From positions 3,100,001 through 3,164,000 of the forward strand of contig JADPYG010000088.1 in the NCBI GenBank assembly GCA_017654735.1: DNA of 64,000 bases, given 5' to 3'. A program made the position numbers and the translations under genes. Shown here in pieces: positions 1 through 11,676 of this stretch. Position 1 is the first letter of the stretch, and each line of letters opens with the position of its first letter. Source of the stretch: Vishniacozyma victoriae. Taxonomy: Eukaryota; Basidiomycota; Tremellomycetes; Tremellales; Bulleribasidiaceae. The notes under the pieces were generated by a model. The model made no database searches and was not told where the DNA came from. It was given only the letters and a program-made list of their open reading frames with translations.

Positions 1-1791
1 CACTTGCCGTTCCAAGTCCGCCCGCTTATCGTCAGCTCGCTTGATTTCGTATCATTGTCGAGGATGGAACAAGGACATACGGATGAAATGTAGGTTCCCA
101 GCATCTTTGATGGAAGACATGGCTTGAAGGACTGAAGCTGCTTTTGCTAATGCTTCCTCGGGCCCTGATACCATAATGGTCAAATCACCCGTTCCTGCTC
201 TTGAAGGCCCGCCTGAGACGGGAGCATCGATCAAGGTCAGACCCTTGTTCAGAGCGTCGAGTTGGACTTGGATAGCTCGAGCGGCGGAGGGGGCGACTGT
301 TGATGATAGGATTATAGTCGAGTTGTTTGGGAGTGCTGCCCGTCAATACCTCCCATCTATTGTATTGTAATTGTACTCACCTGATGCAAGTCCACCCTCG
401 ACTGCGAAGAGTACTACACCTGCCTCGGCTGCTGTGTTTGTGACTAATACCACCACGTCCGCATCTTTCGCGTCTTGGGCGATGTCCGTCACGGCTTTCC
501 CTCCAGCTTTGGCATATCCCTCCATTGCCTCTTTACTAATATCCAGCCCGACAGTCTCGATCCCTGCTTTCTGAACAGCCAAAGCCATCGGAGCACCCAT
601 CATCCCTAATCCAACAAATAGGACCTTCTTAGGTGATCCACTAGATTTCACACTCAATTCCTTGGCCTTCTCCTCTTCCTCCTCTTCCGTCCCTTCCTCG
701 GCAATCTTGCCAACACCAAAGTATTTCTCCCAAAGTAATGAAATACATCCATCATCGACTTTCGATAGTCCAGCAGCAATAGCCATGTTCATAACTTGCT
801 CCGTAGCTGATGTAAGTGGGCATGGGAAATTGTAAAGGCGAGCTTCATCCATGATGATTCCAGAATCTTTGGCGCAGATTGTCATTGCTGATTTCAATGT
901 TCCGTCGGGTCGGAGTTGCCATGGACCCCTATGACCAAACATGAAACTGTTTCCGGATGATTTGCGGATCAGGTTGTAGAGCATTCGAGGGTTTAGACCG
1001 AGAGCTCGTCCGAATGCCATTGACTCACTGCATGTCAGCTCATCCTAACACCCGGCTGGAAATGGGTGGCATACCCGGCCATAGTAATCTGAGCAGTACA
1101 TAGGACTTGATTGATCAATTTGAAGTCACTAGCAGCTCCACAAATATCCCCAACCACTTGAAGTTTTCCCTCGGGCTTCTGGGTGAGAGCATCAAGAACA
1201 GGTCGAGCTCGCTCAACAGCATCGGGTGATCCGGAAGTCATGATGACGAGTGTACCGGCTGCTGCTCGGGTCGATCCTCCTGATACGGGTGAATCACAGA
1301 TCTGGCATCAGCCCTTTCCTTCGTATTTGCAGGTGACTTACACCAATGTTCTTGCCGAGAGCATCAAGCCTTGGTCGTAGTGTATCGAGGAAAGAAGGGG
1401 GTACGGTTGAGAAACAGAGGATGACAGCGTTCTGAGGTAGTACTGATCATGTCAGCACCTCTATCTCTCGTAAATGCGGAATATCACATACCAGCAGCAA
1501 CCTGTCCAGAACCAAACAAGGCATCCTCAACCTGCAGGGCATTGACGACCATGAGTCCCAAGATATCCACATTCCCAGCTTCAGCAGGCGTAGCACAGGG
1601 TTCAGCGCCCACTTTCACAGCTGCGTCGAGCGATGGCTTGTATACATCGTATGCTTTGACTTTGAAGCCTTGGGACAGGAGGGACTGATTGTCAGACATA
1701 TTCGGGTAGATGAGTGGTGACTGACCTGAGCCATTCCTTGTCCCATTGCTCCTAGACCTATCCATCCTACTGTTGGTTTCTGAGCTGACAT
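1..1791 (-). CDS. Fused tandem 3-hydroxyisobutyrate dehydrogenase-like protein (5' part, truncated by window edge)
   Basis: The start ATG is at 1791-1789 and reading continues leftward off the window. The protein opens with a Rossmann motif (GWIGLGAMGQGMAQ), an intron, then a full 6PGDH/3-HIBADH-type NAD domain. A helical substrate domain follows (near 343-1020), then an acidic Glu-rich linker, a second Rossmann motif (LFVGLGMMGAPMA) and a second substrate motif (DAPVSGG near 210-234). Two such dehydrogenase units in one chain are the N-terminal half of a large fungal/plant fusion. In that family the halves are followed by a DUF1537 (four-carbon acid sugar kinase) and a class II ketose-bisphosphate aldolase domain; these would lie left of position 1. 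The likely role is oxidation, phosphorylation and cleavage of C4 sugar acids, by analogy with the bacterial LtnD/OtnK/OtnC pathway. The introns are short and canonical. The N-terminal half is seen; the missing C-terminal domains are inferred from the family. Confidence 0.8.
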
Positions 1792-2076
1792 CTTGATGAT
1801 TGTACTGATTTATGAGTTTTCGAGTACAGTCTAGTAGGTAGTAAGTGCCCTAGTCAAGAGTCTCGGTGCATATATACCCCTGCGAGTTGATACTATCCGC
1901 TTATTACCGCTCATTCCTCCGGGATAGCTCCGGTCCGGGGCCGAGACCTAAGTGGCGTACAATGTGCTGTACAGAAAACAATCGTCAGGTCATGTGCATA
2001 GCAAGAGCTAGAGTCCGTGTTATATACCAACTACTACGTGTACAGTCATATTACCGCTACCTAAATCGTAATCGTA

Positions 2077-3325
2077 CTAATAATGTTGTCCATATTGCTG
2101 CTGAGGGGGTTGCTGGTGTTGCTGTTGCAGACCGTATGATGAACTAGGTTGGTTACCGTAGAAATAGCCACTTCCACCTCCGTAACCTCCTACTAGGGAT
2201 CCTCCACCGCCTCTGTATGCCGAGGTAGTGTCGTCTTCTGGGTACTCGTTGTTTGCCTGATTGTCAGCCTGCAACAGTGTTCCGTGGGGAATAGCTTACA
2301 GCCATGAGGGGTTCCTTGACTTCCCAGACGTTTTGCTTTGATCCGACAGAGAACTCGAGATCCTCCTTGGTCAAACTGTCGTAGTACTTGTAGACCATCA
2401 TGACGGTCAACAAGGCACATAGAGTCCAGAAGAAGACTCCGTCGATGTAGTGTTCTGTTCTGTCAGTTCAAATTCAATGATGAGGTGGAATTTGACTCAC
2501 GAACTGCATCACAGATCCTGACACTGAAGGCAAAGAGGAGGACGACACCAACGGCGTAGAAGCCTACACCGAAGAGTAAATCTCCAATGACCCATCGATC
2601 GTCGAGTGTTCGGACCACCAAGATGAGTTGGGATACAGCATAGACAACCACACAGACTAGTGGGAAAACGAGGTAGGTGACGAATAGACCGGTGGTGTTG
2701 CTGAATGACATGCCTGCGTATCCGTTGAATGTCGATACAGAGACAAAGAAGCAGATACCAAAGATCGCCAAGCATGATAGTCGGAGTGACTGACATCAGA
2801 GATAGTCCTAAAAGGCCATGAACGCGACTCACCCAAAGGGAGAACGGTGTTCCGTCTTCGTACAACTGGAAACCGACAAATCCATTGACCATAATACACC
2901 AGTATAGTGCTCCTACTGCTCCAGCATAGACTGCCGTGAACCATGGATAGACAGCGTGGGCGGTGGGGATGACTGTTGAATCGAGGAAAATGGCGAGTAA
3001 TTCAACAAACACGTAAATGTAGAAGAATAGACAAATCTCTTTACGTCCGACCGCTGTATACTTGGATCGCAGGTGGAACAACATAATAGCCGTCATGGCC
3101 AGTGCGGCGATATGAACGAAACATGTTGCTACTCCGTCAGTGTTGTAATAGACAGAAGCAAGGGAATAATAACGTACCGGGCTGAAAGATGATTTGGGAT
3201 CCGAGTTGGACATTACGGGCATAACATGTTGGCATTGTTCCCTGTGCAGTACCGACCAAGGGGCATACTACGAGCGCAGCATGCTCGCAGATATAATCGA
3301 AGCTGCCGAATTTGAAGGCGGCCAT
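2077..3325 (-). CDS. CHS7: Chitin synthase export chaperone (Chs7 family)
   Basis: ER membrane chaperone needed for chitin synthase (Chs3-type) to leave the ER. The first exon carries the family signature ([13 protein letters not shown], then [11 protein letters not shown]). The second has the hallmark [13 protein letters not shown], and about seven hydrophobic segments follow, the last near [17 protein letters not shown]. The tail is hydrophilic: a KEDLEFSVG region, then a Gly/Gln/Tyr-rich C-terminus ([26 protein letters not shown]). The start ATG at 3325 gives [13 protein letters not shown], the usual family N-terminus, and the stop is TAG at 2077-2079. The length, roughly 330 residues, fits the family. 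Several short GT-AG introns interrupt it. It is divergent from SEN54 across 387 nt. Confidence 0.93.
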
Positions 3326-3712
3326 GACGAAAGTGGTTGTGTGGGATTGAATGGAGATCGCCCGCTGGCGAGGTGACTACTTGGTGCTTATACGTTCAAA
3401 GTGATATCGTTACAATCGTATTCGAGTACCAATTGTCCTGATCGTCTGATCGAGGGTGATGTAGTAGATACAGAAGTGTATATATCGTCTATAAGGAAGT
3501 TAACAATGAATTGAAATAGCGATGCGCGAAGGTGAAAAGGGGATTGACACCTTTGAACCCTTTAACCCTGAATCTATGAAACATTGTATAAACACAACAG
3601 TTAGGCGCGTCAAGAGTTATAGTGTATATCGGAGATATCCGAGGCAGAGATTTCACTTGACTCTCTTGACTCTTCTAAGAGTATTACACTGAGGGTAGCT
3701 AGTGCATACACA
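3326..3712. promoter_or_regulatory. Divergent promoter region between CHS7 and SEN54
   Basis: This 387-nt gap separates two start codons facing away from each other, so it must hold both promoters. I see no clear TATA box or repeat, and no coding potential that splices into either neighbour. Confidence 0.4.
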
Positions 3713-5550
3713 ATGGACAATCAAGCAGGACCTTCACGCACAAAGCAGCCAGCTACTGCGCCAGTAGAGCCCAAAGAAGATGTCGATGATCCAAGACCGA
3801 GTGCACCACAAGGTGGGAGCGCTGCAGCAGCACAAGCAGAAGAGGGAGACGAAGATGAAGAGCGAATGGATTTCAAGGCTATTGAGAGTATAGCTAGGTA
3901 AGCTATCATCGATACGCGACCACACGAGAGCTGACGAAGTAGCAAGATCCAATATGCCGAAGGTTCTGGGCGACCCAAGATCAATATACCTAAACGAGGA
4001 GAGAAAGATTTCGAGCCTTTGCAAGAGACGGTCAATCTACAGGAAATGATGCTGCAAAAGTCTAGGGAAGCTTTGTTCAATGCCCTAGTAGGAGTAAGAG
4101 GAGGAAATAGGTCAGCTAACAATTCATCAATTCTTGAGCAAGCTGACAAACAGCAAAGCAATGTCCCACGCACTATTAACGCCAAATTCGCCTTATCCCA
4201 AAATGTTAATAACCCGAGGTCACATTCACGATTCCCTAGGAATAGCAGTTCGTCAACAAACTCGTTTTTCGCGTCAGACAACAGTTGAGCTCCTTCCGGA
4301 AGAAGCGTTGTACCTGTTAGAAAGGGGAAGTCTGCAGATTTGGATAGGACCCGAACCAGAGACAGAGACAGATTACGCATTAGGAGTTGGAACATGGAAA
4401 GATGAGGAATATGGAGTGAAAGGCGCCGTCGAAATGAGTGTAATGGAGGGATATGGATGTTTTATCGGAAAGGAAGGATTGACATGGGAGAGGTATCAGG
4501 TAAGCTCTTTTCACTTTTCATTGCCGAAGCTGATGGATAGGCTTATGCGTACTTGAAAAGACTTGGATATACGGTCCAGCGAACACCACAATTCATACCC
4601 GATTACTTTGATCCTCCACGCCTACATCCCACCAAGGGAACACTAGAGCCATTCAGACCATGGTGGTTTAGCTTACCCCGCTGGATTGGTAGCCTGATAT
4701 CAAAAATCAGCAGTAGGATCGCAAATATAAGCTACAATATAGCGAAAGTAGGAATGGATTTCTCCCTCAGATGGACAAGGGAACCATTTAAGGGTACATT
4801 ACTTTCAAATTGGCACGGGTCAGATTATGGTACGTCCCCACCTTCCTATCTTGTACTGATATCAGGATCGATATTCTCCCATTTAAGAATAATCCCAACT
4901 GGCCATACTCAACCTCTCCCACCTCGACCTACCCCACCTACTTCCGAGAATATATACGATGCCTTGATACATAACCCATATCTGCCATTTTATCATATTT
5001 GGAAACCAGCCACTCCATGGAGTAAAGCGAAATGGGAGAAAGGGTCTGAAGAGGGATTAGCACGTCAGAAACCAGACTACTACGCTGCCATCATCGAGTA
5101 TGTCTCCTTATCTTTTCATCCCTTATCTTTCACTTCCTACTTGTCTCTTTTTCCTCTTTGCACCACCTCTACTCCAGCATCTCCGATTCATGCCCACCGG
5201 GATATTGGCTAACCCACAGCGGGAGAACAGTCCCAATGCCAACAATCCACCAACTATCCTCAATCTTCGAAACCCTCCCAGACGAACCAACAGGCCCAAT
5301 AAAAAGGGTAGGACCCCAATACGCCCACCGTAACCGCCCACGACCTAATAATACCCAAGAAAAAGAATCAACATGGTACGAACGACTATTCCCTTTCCTA
5401 GCCTCGAAAGAAGAGGCGAAACCGTATGTAAACCCTATGGGGGCATTGAGGAATGGGGACAGGGCATTGATTGTTGCTGTCAATGATTCGGGGAATACGG
5501 GGTGGGTGAGATTTGGAAGGAGTGGATTTGCGGAAGCTGCAGTCATGTAG
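3713..5550 (+). CDS. SEN54: tRNA-splicing endonuclease subunit Sen54
   Basis: Structural subunit of the heterotetrameric tRNA splicing endonuclease (Sen2/Sen34/Sen15/Sen54), which cuts introns from pre-tRNA. After a disordered acidic N-terminus (exon 1 ends at 3897) comes the Sen54 N-terminal domain. Its hallmarks are VELLPEEALYLLERGSL, an acidic loop, then MSVMEGYGCFIGKEGLTWER and, across an intron, YAYLKRLGYTVQRTP. The C-terminal part includes a region reading SIFSHLRIIPTGH and a terminal block ending GDRALIVAVNDSGNTGW. A 36-nt in-frame intron near 4831-4866 must be removed to join GSDYG to SIFSHL; the last intron runs from the GTATGT near 5099 to the CAG before 5220. The start ATG (MDNQAGPSR) is the first in frame. 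The 3' end converges with POL3 136 nt away. Confidence 0.9.
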
Positions 5551-5686
5551 GCGAGCAGAGTCTTCGAGAATAACGATGCTCGTGTCATGTCTATGCATAT
5601 TTGCTCGTCAATTGATCTATGTTACAGTCTACACTAGGTCTCATGATATAATCTACATTTGCTCTCCCTTGGCGAGCTCCGCTCAC

Positions 5687-8600
5687 CTACCAAGTAACCT
5701 CCTTCTCGAACCGATCAAGTTGAGCTACAGAAGCAGTAACTTCCTTTTGCCTGGCTGTCCTCCGGTAAAAGATGGGACAATCGGCCGAAGTACAAATAAC
5801 GTCCTGATGCAACGATCCCTGACATCTCTGACATTGAGTCCACAGTCTGGCGAAATCGATCTGGAGTGAGGAAGTCTGGACCACCTGGGTATTAGCTCAT
5901 TTCCCTTACCGAAAACAAGGAGCTGACCTGTTTCTGATATAGCTCAGGAAGCTTCGATCGGCAGTTCACACAAACTGCACTTTCTACCTAATCAGCTCTG
6001 TCTTTCGCAAGATGAGATCCGACATACCTTTACCACTCTTCAGTGGTGTCCTACATCCAAGACAAGTAACAGTCTTGACGGCAAATTTCATAAGACCACC
6101 AATAGTAGGCGTAGCAATTTGGATAGCTCTCGTATGTTCACCAGCCACTGTCCGTAAGCATCATCTCTGACAGTAAGGGAACACGCACGCAGACTACCAG
6201 CTTTCTCCCCTAGGATAGGTTCGAAAATCCTCATTAGAGGTTTCGATAATTGGTTATCAAGATAATACCTCGTGTCGATAGGAACATTATGTTCTAGAAC
6301 ATATAATGGATCTTCAGATTTCTCATATGCCGCAGCGCCTTCCATCAGCACTACTCGGACCAGGGGACATACCTTTAGCTCCTTTGATAATGACATATGC
6401 TACTCGATCACCCAGACTAGGTGCTGAACCTGCATCTCGTTTCCGCATCCTTTCTGCCAATTCGACGTGGGGCTGTTTGGCGGCGTAATCTGCTTTTGCC
6501 AGGGCTTTCGTAATGACCAATTGAGACATGTCGATCTTGTTTTGGAGTAGATCCGCTATTGTTTGCTTGACATAACTGATATCAGCATCCCCCATTTCAG
6601 AACAGAGATGACATACTTTTCAGCACCCTTGACATCTCGGTCGATGAGCATTTTGAATAAACAAGTCTCGATAACATTCGATACCAATCGACAATTATCT
6701 CGACGAACAGTCTACCATCAGCAAACATCTCATGCTGAATCTGAGTGGGTCAATCTCACCTCGATACCCTTCGTGTCCATCTTATCATACTTCTCCGGCT
6801 TGGTCCAGTATAACCCAGCATACCTCTTTTTATTGATAAGTAGGTAAGGGTAATAAACCTTTTCAAACTCCAACTTGATAGGCTTGATAAATTTCCCAGA
6901 AACCAAATCAGCAGCCTCGGCTCCCATCCTCATGGCAGTCGCTAAATCCGGACAACCGAATTTAACCATGACTGAATCGGTATCTCCATAAATGACTTTC
7001 GCATCGTGATCGTAGCCGTTCTTTACCGAGTACTCGTTTTCGACCTCTTGTTTTGTTAATTCAATCATTTGTCGACCGAAGGCGGTAGTACTGGATGAAA
7101 TGGCTAGACAGGGGAGTTTACCGACTGTCGCACCTGTGAAACCGTAGACTGAATTGGCACTGATCTGTAGGTTAGCTACATCACTCATCAGATACATGCC
7201 TTTAAGGCCAGTTGTCGACCATCAAGGACGGCTCGCTTGAATGGGTCCTTCTCCTTTTTCAGATCGGCTTTTGCTCTTTTTCGGGATGAAAGCAAGTTCT
7301 CCAATACGACAGGTAACAGCCCTTTCCGTAGCTTAGAAGTAGCAAAGTAATCTGGCGATCAGCTGCGACAACTCACGTGTAAAGTAGCTTACCTTTATTA
7401 GGGGTATAGACATAGTCCTCCCCTTCGACCAACTTCAACCTCTCGATCGTAGTCTTATCCAGTAATGTCGTGTAGCACAAATTATGAGCCATCATGATTG
7501 AAGGATACAGGGATGCGAAATCAAGAGTAGCGATAGGAACATCGTAATACCCCCTCGTAGGTTCAATGACGGTAGCTCCTTCATATTGCTCGTCTGATCC
7601 TTCAGACTTGATGGCGGGGATGATGTAGCCTGCTTCGCCTGCTGCTCGGTATAATTGCGAGACGACTTTGATTTGTTGTCCACGCGATAAGAGGTCTTTG
7701 AAAGGTACACCCGTGACACGGGCCATTTCAGTATAATTGATGAACGACATCAACTTGTCCATAAGTCGTTGGGGGAGGTAGGCATCCTATCCGTCAGCTC
7801 AGTCTATTCTTCATGCCTGAAGAGACTCACCTTCATACAGTATACGGCGAGACGCCTTCTCGAATCGGCCGTACCATTCTGTAATTCCGTAATGATCGAA
7901 TGGTGTACATCCTCCTTCTGTTCCCCCAAGAATTGGGCACAAACCGAATTCAAAGAATAACTCCTCAACTTGTAATCCCTCGTCATGACCTGCAACAAAT
8001 CAAGCTGCAGCCTTCCCTCCATGTGAACCATTTTCGAATCTCGATTTCCGTATGCCTTTGACGAGAAATGTGTATCCCTCACTTCAGTTTTGACGTCTTT
8101 CAATTTCCCCAAGAAAGGGAAATCGGTGACTTTCAAAGCTTTTGCTCGATCCATGAGATACGGTAGATCGAAATTGGCGATATTGTATCCGATCATCATA
8201 TCCGGATCGACCTTCTCCACAAACTTTCGCCAATCCCTCAGTAAGGATTTCTCATCCTTGTATTCCAAGACCTGAGATCCGACAATATGGGCACATGTAT
8301 TGAGGGTAAAGACGTTCCGGACGAATGGTTTCGATTCACCTTGACGCGTGACCATGGCTGCGATTTGGATGACTGGATCGATTTGAGCTTCGGGGAAGAT
8401 TCCTTTTCGACCGGCGCATTCGATATCGAAACTCATGATTCGTAAAGGAGCGATTTTGGCCCAGTCGCCATCGGGTGCGTGTGATATCAGGTCTTTGTAG
8501 CTGTCTGTCAGCGTCGGACCGTTAGCACGCGTATGGCAGGACTCACTGAGCCGTAAGCTCGATCTGGCAAAGTGACCTCTTGGCTGCTCCCTCATGAAGC

Positions 8601-9485
8601 TCGTACTTTCCTCCGGCAAACTCTACCCAATTCATACCGACCACCTATCGATCAGCGTCTTCCTCCTCACATATAAACTCACCTTGGTATCGATCATGAA
8701 TCGCATGGTGTAGGCGATATTACTCTCATAGGTCATGATCTCTGGTGGGAACAATCCATTAAAATCGATCTGCCCTCTCTCAAAGGCCCGTACTACCGTA
8801 AGCACAGAACCATTGCGTGGCAGAGGATGGACTTATCTCGAACCTTGGGGATGGCCTTCTGATCGGTACATGTGATCTTGATGAACGGGACCTGCTCATC
8901 TCCCTTGTAACCCCACAGCGACCTTCTGTTGAGGACCACACAACTGATGACAGCGGTGATACCGACTATACCCTGGTCGTCAGCTTATATCGGCACAAGA
9001 ACGATCTAGCTTACATTGATAGTATCCTTCAATGGTTCCAGATCCTTGTTCAGAAACCCACTTGGAGCAGCAACAAAGAAATAAGGTCTGAAGCCATGGA
9101 TATTGGCAAGTACCGAATTTCCATTGTCCGTCACACCAAAAAGACGTAATGTAGGGCCAAGTTTCGGGTCACTGTGTTCTTCGATATCGATTTGTTGAAA
9201 TGCTGATTGATCAGCTTGATCCGACAACCACCGTTGCGGGCTGACTTACAAATCGAATCCTTGGTTTTGTCAAACCTCGGCACAGGGGGTCTAGGCCACG
9301 CGGCATCCGTTTCAATAGAATCTGATTCGTCAGCTGAGGAATCTCACCGTGTCCGGTAGCTGCTCACCTCCCGCATCATCTCCTTCTGCTTCCAGTTGTT
9401 CCAGCACATCCGTGAAACTTGGTTGCTTAGTGACGGAATTGTTGACTTGTAGCTTCCTCTTTTTATTGAGCGGTTCAGCGACCAT
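5687..9485 (-). CDS. POL3: DNA polymerase delta catalytic subunit
   Basis: Replicative lagging-strand polymerase (family B). The start ATG at 9485 gives [15 protein letters not shown], with a basic cluster likely to act as an NLS. Visible in order: N-terminal domain ([11 protein letters not shown]), 3'-5' exonuclease Exo I ([12 protein letters not shown]), Exo II region ([13 protein letters not shown]), and the palm motif A ([13 protein letters not shown]). The fingers/motif B segment follows ([15 protein letters not shown]), then motif C ([14 protein letters not shown]). The C-terminus has two cysteine modules: CysA ([11 protein letters not shown], then VCVNC), a zinc/PCNA-binding element in this family, and CysB ([19 protein letters not shown]), an Fe-S cluster site. 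The protein ends KEVTW. The many short introns are canonical except one with an ATAAGT donor at 8836-8793. CGCG boxes lie about 95-110 nt upstream. All catalytic motifs are intact. Confidence 0.97.
8793..8836 (-). other. Non-canonical AT-AG intron in POL3
   Basis: On the minus strand the exon reads AAG GTT CGA G, then ATAAGT instead of GTAAGT. The intron runs 44 nt to a CTTAC branch-like site and GGTAG, and the next exon resumes TA CGG GCC TTT GAG. Only this junction keeps the frame from IPKVR into AFERGQIDF. The nearby GT dinucleotides (AAG|GTTCGA, AA|GTCCAT) give shifted frames that hit stops. A single G-to-A change in an ordinary GTAAGT donor explains it. Confidence 0.6.
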
Positions 9486-9576
9486 TGTGCAGGATAGGAG
9501 CTGAGTGAGTAAAGGAGTGAAGAGATGGTACAAGAAGGATAGGGTTGATTTACAAAATCAGTCGCACATGAGCAGT

Positions 9577-9592
9577 CGCGTCAATTCACGCG
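9577..9592. promoter_or_regulatory. Paired CGCG (MBF/MCB-like) boxes upstream of POL3
   Basis: CGCGT at 9577-9581 and ACGCG at 9588-9592 form an inverted pair 92-107 nt upstream of the POL3 start. A GC-rich CCGCGCC lies nearby. ACGCG is the core of the MluI cell-cycle box bound by MBF in yeasts, which drives S-phase genes including POL3 orthologues. The rest of the 470-nt divergent gap (9486-9955) between POL3 and methyltransferase copy 1 shows nothing else clear. Confidence 0.45.
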
Positions 9593-9955
9593 CCAGGGTT
9601 ATCGTGCCGCGCCTGACTAATAGGCGCACCGATTAAGTCACATGAAGCGTCTACACCGGTAACTAGAGCAGCTAAAGGCGCTCTGCCATTCTATCCTCTT
9701 GATATCATGCTTCCCTTCGGCGGGGACGGTCGAGAGCTTCTCCCGATACTATCAATTTCGAATCACACAATGCGCTAACCTACCCTTGATTTCGCTAGTC
9801 TAAATACTAGGTTCAAGCCACACACAACTCATCCTTTGATCTTCACCCCACCCTTCAACCCTATTCAATCGTCATTGAAGCTTATCACTCTTTCGAATTC
9901 TTGCTGAGTGACTTGGAAGCTGACACAGTCATCTAGCGCCATCAGCTCCAGAAAT

Positions 9956-11292
9956 ATGTCATTCCCGACCCCCTTTCAACATATTACTCTACCCGATCCA
10001 GCCAATCCCCAAGAGGTATCAAAGGCGGCTAGTACTTGTATGTTTCGGGTACTCCCAAGCTGATTCTAGCTGTGTTCTCGATCACTAGTACGATGGACAC
10101 CAGGATCTTCAGAGGTAAGCCAGGTCATCACCTGGTAGCTGATGATGCTAGAGGATGGAGGAAGACGATTTCAAGCTTCAAATGATGATTATGCTGTAAG
10201 CTATCTTGTCTATGATTAAGAATCAGCTCATGATAGCTACCTGCCGGTTTGTTGCCGCTCCCTGTCATCGGCATAGCCTTGACTGACCATAGATGAGGAG
10301 GAAGAGCGACGCCTCAATATCCAGCATCGAGGTTGGAAGGCTACCAATGGCGGAAAGAACTATGTTGCGCCCATGGACCAAGTCCTGAATAATGACGGGG
10401 AAGGAAAGAGGATCATCGATATAGGGACAGGTATGAGATACATCTACAATGTACAAGTCTGATGGCAGGAACCGGAATCTGGGCAGTAGAGATGGCACGA
10501 GAGTTTCCCAGAGCCCAAGTCGTCGGCCTGGACCTAGTCCCATACGCAACCAACGAACTCGACCTTCCTTCCAGCCTCGAACTCGTATTAGGCGATTGCG
10601 CAAATGGTCTCGCCTATCCCGATGGCCATTTTGATATCGTCCACGCCAGATTGATAGTGGGAGGGATCAGGGATTGGAAAGCGTTATTGGATGAGGTTGT
10701 GAGGATCACCAAGCGGGGAGGATTGATGGTATTCGCGGAATCTTGTTGTCCTTGGCCTTTGATTGATCCTGCACCCGAAGGAGTAGGGAAGGGATTTTTG
10801 GATCTTATGGATCTGATGTCCAAGTAAGTCCCTAAATCGATCAAGAGCTCATGACTAGAGCATGTACCATTCGAGGTCTAGATATCACTGCTGGGAACGT
10901 CACTCTTCCTCGTATGATGTCGGATCATCCTGGTATCAAGGGCTTTCATAATCAACACGTCAATTGTCCTCTTCATCCTTGGCCTTCTGGTTCGTGCTTT
11001 CGTGGTGAATACGGAGACAAATTTAACAATTAGATCCTCAGCGAAAAGAAGCTGGCGCAATCATGCTTGGCGATGCAAAGATGATGCCCGATGTAAGTTT
11101 CAGAGTCTGTATCCCATCCCTTATTGAACGAGAAGCTAATGATCCCAGACTTTCCGTTTGCTTATTATCGACGCTTGCGGCCTCTCAACCGCCGAGTACG
11201 ATACATACAAGCAGGCCTTCCTGCACGACCTAGAAGATAACAGGGTCCACTCGGCCCTACATATGTATCACAATTGGGGGTGGCGTATTTGA
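9956..11292 (+). CDS. LaeA-like SAM-dependent methyltransferase, copy 1
   Basis: First of five tandem paralogues. The model begins MSFPTPFQHITLPD and splices through a short exon (VFSITSTMDTRIFR) into the family signature EDGGRRFQASNDDYA, then LPA. The class I methyltransferase core follows: an NYVAPM strand, motif I IIDIGTGTGIW (split by an intron after IGT), the acidic strand VVGLDLVP, the DIVHARLIVGGI strand and a KRGGLMVF block. The C-terminal half has a DTFRLLIIDACGLSTAEYD segment and ends HNWGWRI. Fungal proteins with the YxLPxD..E..RL..QH and motif I pattern are related to LaeA and to secondary-metabolite methyltransferases. The substrate cannot be told from sequence. All junctions used are GT-AG. 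It is divergent from POL3. Confidence 0.75.
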
Positions 11293-11613
11293 GAAATGAC
11301 CTTCTTTGGTTCTATCTGCCTAAAACGAGTATTAGGCGCTTTGATCTGTATGTATCATTTTTGTGCTCACGGACCTTCATCAGGGGGGGCTATGCCAAGT
11401 TCCAAAAGAATCAAAGCACCAAACACTATCGGCAAGGTACTATAATGTACCTGAAAGGTGTGTGTTGTGTGTTGTGTGTAGTCGGAATTCGGAGCGGAAA
11501 TTGAGGGTCACTCCATAAGCTTCTATTGTAAATTACCCTACCATTGTTTTGGGGATTGGCAGCGCTGTATCCGATACTGACTTGGGTATATAGTCAACGT
11601 GCTCACCCTCACT

Positions 11614-11676
11614 ATGTCTTCATCTCTTCCTACTTTCCCATTCAAATACGAACCAATCCCACACAATGGAATCTGA
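11614..11676 (+). other. Overlapping upstream ORF before methyltransferase copy 2
   Basis: An ATG at 11614 opens a 20-codon frame (MSSSLPTFPFKYEP...) that stops at TGA 11674-11676, just past the copy 2 ATG at 11666, in another frame. Sister copies have an in-frame N-terminal segment of similar start (MSSTFSF, MSTAFSF) before their ME-type residue. The uORF may therefore be a relic of that extension detached by a frameshift. It lies in the 373-nt gap 11293-11665, where I see no other signal. Confidence 0.35.
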
